A stretch of DNA of 64,000 nucleotides. Source: Lichenostomus cassidix (taxonomy: Eukaryota > Chordata > Aves > Passeriformes > Meliphagidae). Below the pieces are notes generated by a model. It saw only the letters and a program-made list of their open reading frames with translations, was not told the origin of the DNA and made no database searches. Below, one piece after another: positions 62,266 through 64,000 of the stretch (positions are counted from its first letter, which is position 1; each line of letters begins with the position of its first letter). The stretch spans positions 14,723,122-14,787,121 of the forward strand of contig CM039180.1 in assembly GCA_008360975.2 (NCBI GenBank), given 5' to 3'. A program made the translations under genes and the position numbers.

Positions 62266-62320
62266 GATATAAGTTCTTCTTATATCTTCTTATATATATC
62301 TTCTTATATATATCTGCTAA
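62266..62320. repeat. AT-rich imperfect minisatellite with hairpin
   Basis: CTTCTTATAT-type units recur about three times (unit about 14 bp, CTTCTTATATATAT). The left edge holds an 8-bp perfect stem, GATATAAG (62266-62273) and CTTATATC (62279-62286), around TTCTT. Slippage of a TA/CTT unit is the simplest origin. Confidence 0.8.
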
Positions 62321-64000
62321 TATAAGCACACATCCAGCTATCAGTGTTTGAGACATACACACCAGCCTGGTGTCTTCTGGGCTTCTGCAATATCAAAGGA
62401 GAGCTAAACTCAAGGAGAAAATTAAGGTACGTTTTCAATTTAATTTCAAGGAGCTATTGAACAATTTATTTAAAAACAAAAACAAACCAAAGCTTTTGGA
62501 AACCATTTCAGTCATCATCTGTTATCTCTCCCCAGACTCTGACTACAAGAACATTACAGACTTATTTTCTTTGCATCTTGTTTAATTAACATGTCTTTGG
62601 AGGAGCAATGGCAGTGGCAGCAGGGACCACCTCTGACACTCATTGGAATCCAATAACATCTTCTGTCCTCCTGCAGACAGGCTTTATTTGACAAGCGGTT
62701 CTTTATGGATGACTAATATGCCTTGGGTCTTGTTTATGGTTTGCACAGATACTTGTAGTGCAGATATGACTTAGTACAACATGTGCCACTTGTAATTTTG
62801 TAATGAAAATCTTATACTCTCCAAGAGAGGGAAAAAAAGAAAAAAGCGACAGCTTAATAAAGGAACATCTTTCAAGATGTTCTGCTTAGGTGATACCTAA
62901 TTCCAAGCACACCAGCATTTTATTTTCATTTGGACAGAAAATTATTACTTTTTGAGGTGGAATGCTTTGTGTTACAGAAATGCTATAAATCAAATGCAGT
63001 TAAGTTTCTAATAGAAAGACACTCGAGAAATCCTGGGTATTTAAGAGCAACACAGTCCTATTTGCAATGAACTGAAAAATTGAAATGACAGAGTCAGAGC
63101 TAAGGTCTCAGCTTTTTCCTTATTATCCATGTTGTACAGTAATAGGTGAGGTGAAGAACAAAAAATGTCATTGTTTGAATCAGGAACTCTCAGCACTGTG
63201 GCTTTTATCAGTAGGTCACCTGCCTGCTCTCGGGTTTAAAACTGTCAGCAATTATTTAAGCTTCCATGAAAGAAAAGGAACAAATTGGGCACATCACCAG
63301 AAAAGCAAGAGCTGATGGGAGCTCAGCTCTTCAAGGAATACAGAAAGTATTGCAATAGTTGCCTTGAATTCTTGAGCCCCATCATAGCACTGCTGCTCAC
63401 TCCCGGGAAGGAGCTCTTCAGACAGAAGGAAGCAGACATTTTTCAAGAAATCTGGAAACCGAAAGATTGCTGTTGATAACTACATAGTACTCAGGCTTCT
63501 CCTCTTTATCTACCCACTTGGGGTTCTTCTTTTTCTAGGAAATATATTTTTATTTATGTTTTATTGGCAAGCTATTTCTTTGATTTGAACAATAAAGGGA
63601 AGGTTTAATAGGAGCAGTAGGAAGTTGAGTATATTGACTCTCGTTGTCCAAGAGGGGAATAAATCCATTCTGTGCTTTATGATTGAAGCCAAAATGTAAA
63701 GGTTGATTTTTACAACTTTCTTTTAAAGCAAAATCTCCTTATAATTAATTATGAAAGATTAATCTTCAGTTTAATATTTTTCCTTCCATGAGGACTTGTA
63801 TTTTCTTAAATATCTACAAAAAAAGGACACTATCCAATATATTTCCTTAAAAAAAACACGGGTTGTAATTTTTTTGTTAGGTTATGTAAATTGGAAATAT
63901 ATTTATCCAAAGCAATTTTAAAGTATTATAAAATAAATAAAGTATGGAATAAGAGGACAGGACTAGTTCTACGTAAAGAACTCGTCTGCTTACAAAAAGC
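62321..64000. other. Non-coding unique DNA, no gene seen
   Basis: AT-rich to the end of the window, with frames of at most 76 codons. The final 250 bp are very A/T-rich with several A runs. No repeat family, exon or RNA gene is seen. Confidence 0.55.

Noticed and set aside
1..64000. CRISPR arrays, bacterial operons, phage or plasmid functions
   Set aside because: No regularly spaced repeats, no dense gene arrangement and no bacterial signals; the repeats present are vertebrate retroelements.

Overview
This is vertebrate nuclear DNA, and the repeats point to a bird. Two well-preserved CR1 LINE 3' ends are present, one of them finishing in the avian octamer-type tail (TGTGATTCTGTGA). There are older CR1 endonuclease and reverse-transcriptase relics. 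A solo LTR of about 560 bp belongs to a class that I know as widespread in bird genomes, especially songbirds. The sequence is AT-rich by eye, CpG is scarce, and no long open frame resembles a protein I know. I see no bacterial or phage gene organisation, no CRISPR array, no rRNA and no complete tRNA.

I do not find a host protein-coding gene or a convincing exon. The longest open frame is 168 codons (15797-16303) and lies in a GC-richer patch that is open in several frames on both strands, as expected by chance. The only protein-like signals are relics of CR1 ORF2: the reverse-transcriptase C-terminus (3813-4330, minus), the endonuclease (8889-9024, minus), reverse-transcriptase core pieces (18563-18643 plus; 30926-30982 minus) and a C-terminal tail (within 32668-32998, plus). 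The window is most simply part of an intergenic desert or a very long intron.

Layout: 1-3738 unique DNA with a 12-bp-stem hairpin; 3739-4340 CR1 (minus); 4341-8607 unique DNA ending in a GC-rich patch; 8608-9024 a probable LTR abutting a CR1 endonuclease relic, both minus; 9025-12668 unique DNA with a 20-bp perfect palindrome; 12669-13229 solo LTR (plus); 13230-24275 unique DNA with one CR1 relic and two long A-tracts; 24276-24321 a second, tiny LTR 3'-end fragment; 24322-30925 unique DNA with a 55-bp tandem duplication; 30926-30982 CR1 relic; 32668-32998 CR1 (plus); 33.0-64.0 kb nearly repeat-poor DNA with small tandem repeats, hairpins, two small CpG clusters (42.5 and 47.2 kb), and several AT-rich, homeobox-motif-bearing stretches that resemble conserved non-coding elements but cannot be proven so from one sequence.

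No previously undescribed system is evident. The most useful leads are the CpG-cluster plus AT-rich pairs at 42.5-43.2 kb and 47.1-47.5 kb as candidate regulatory elements, the abutting LTR/CR1 relic at 8.6-9.0 kb, and two perfect-stem hairpins. CR1 and LTR assignments rest on my knowledge of those families; no alignment was run.
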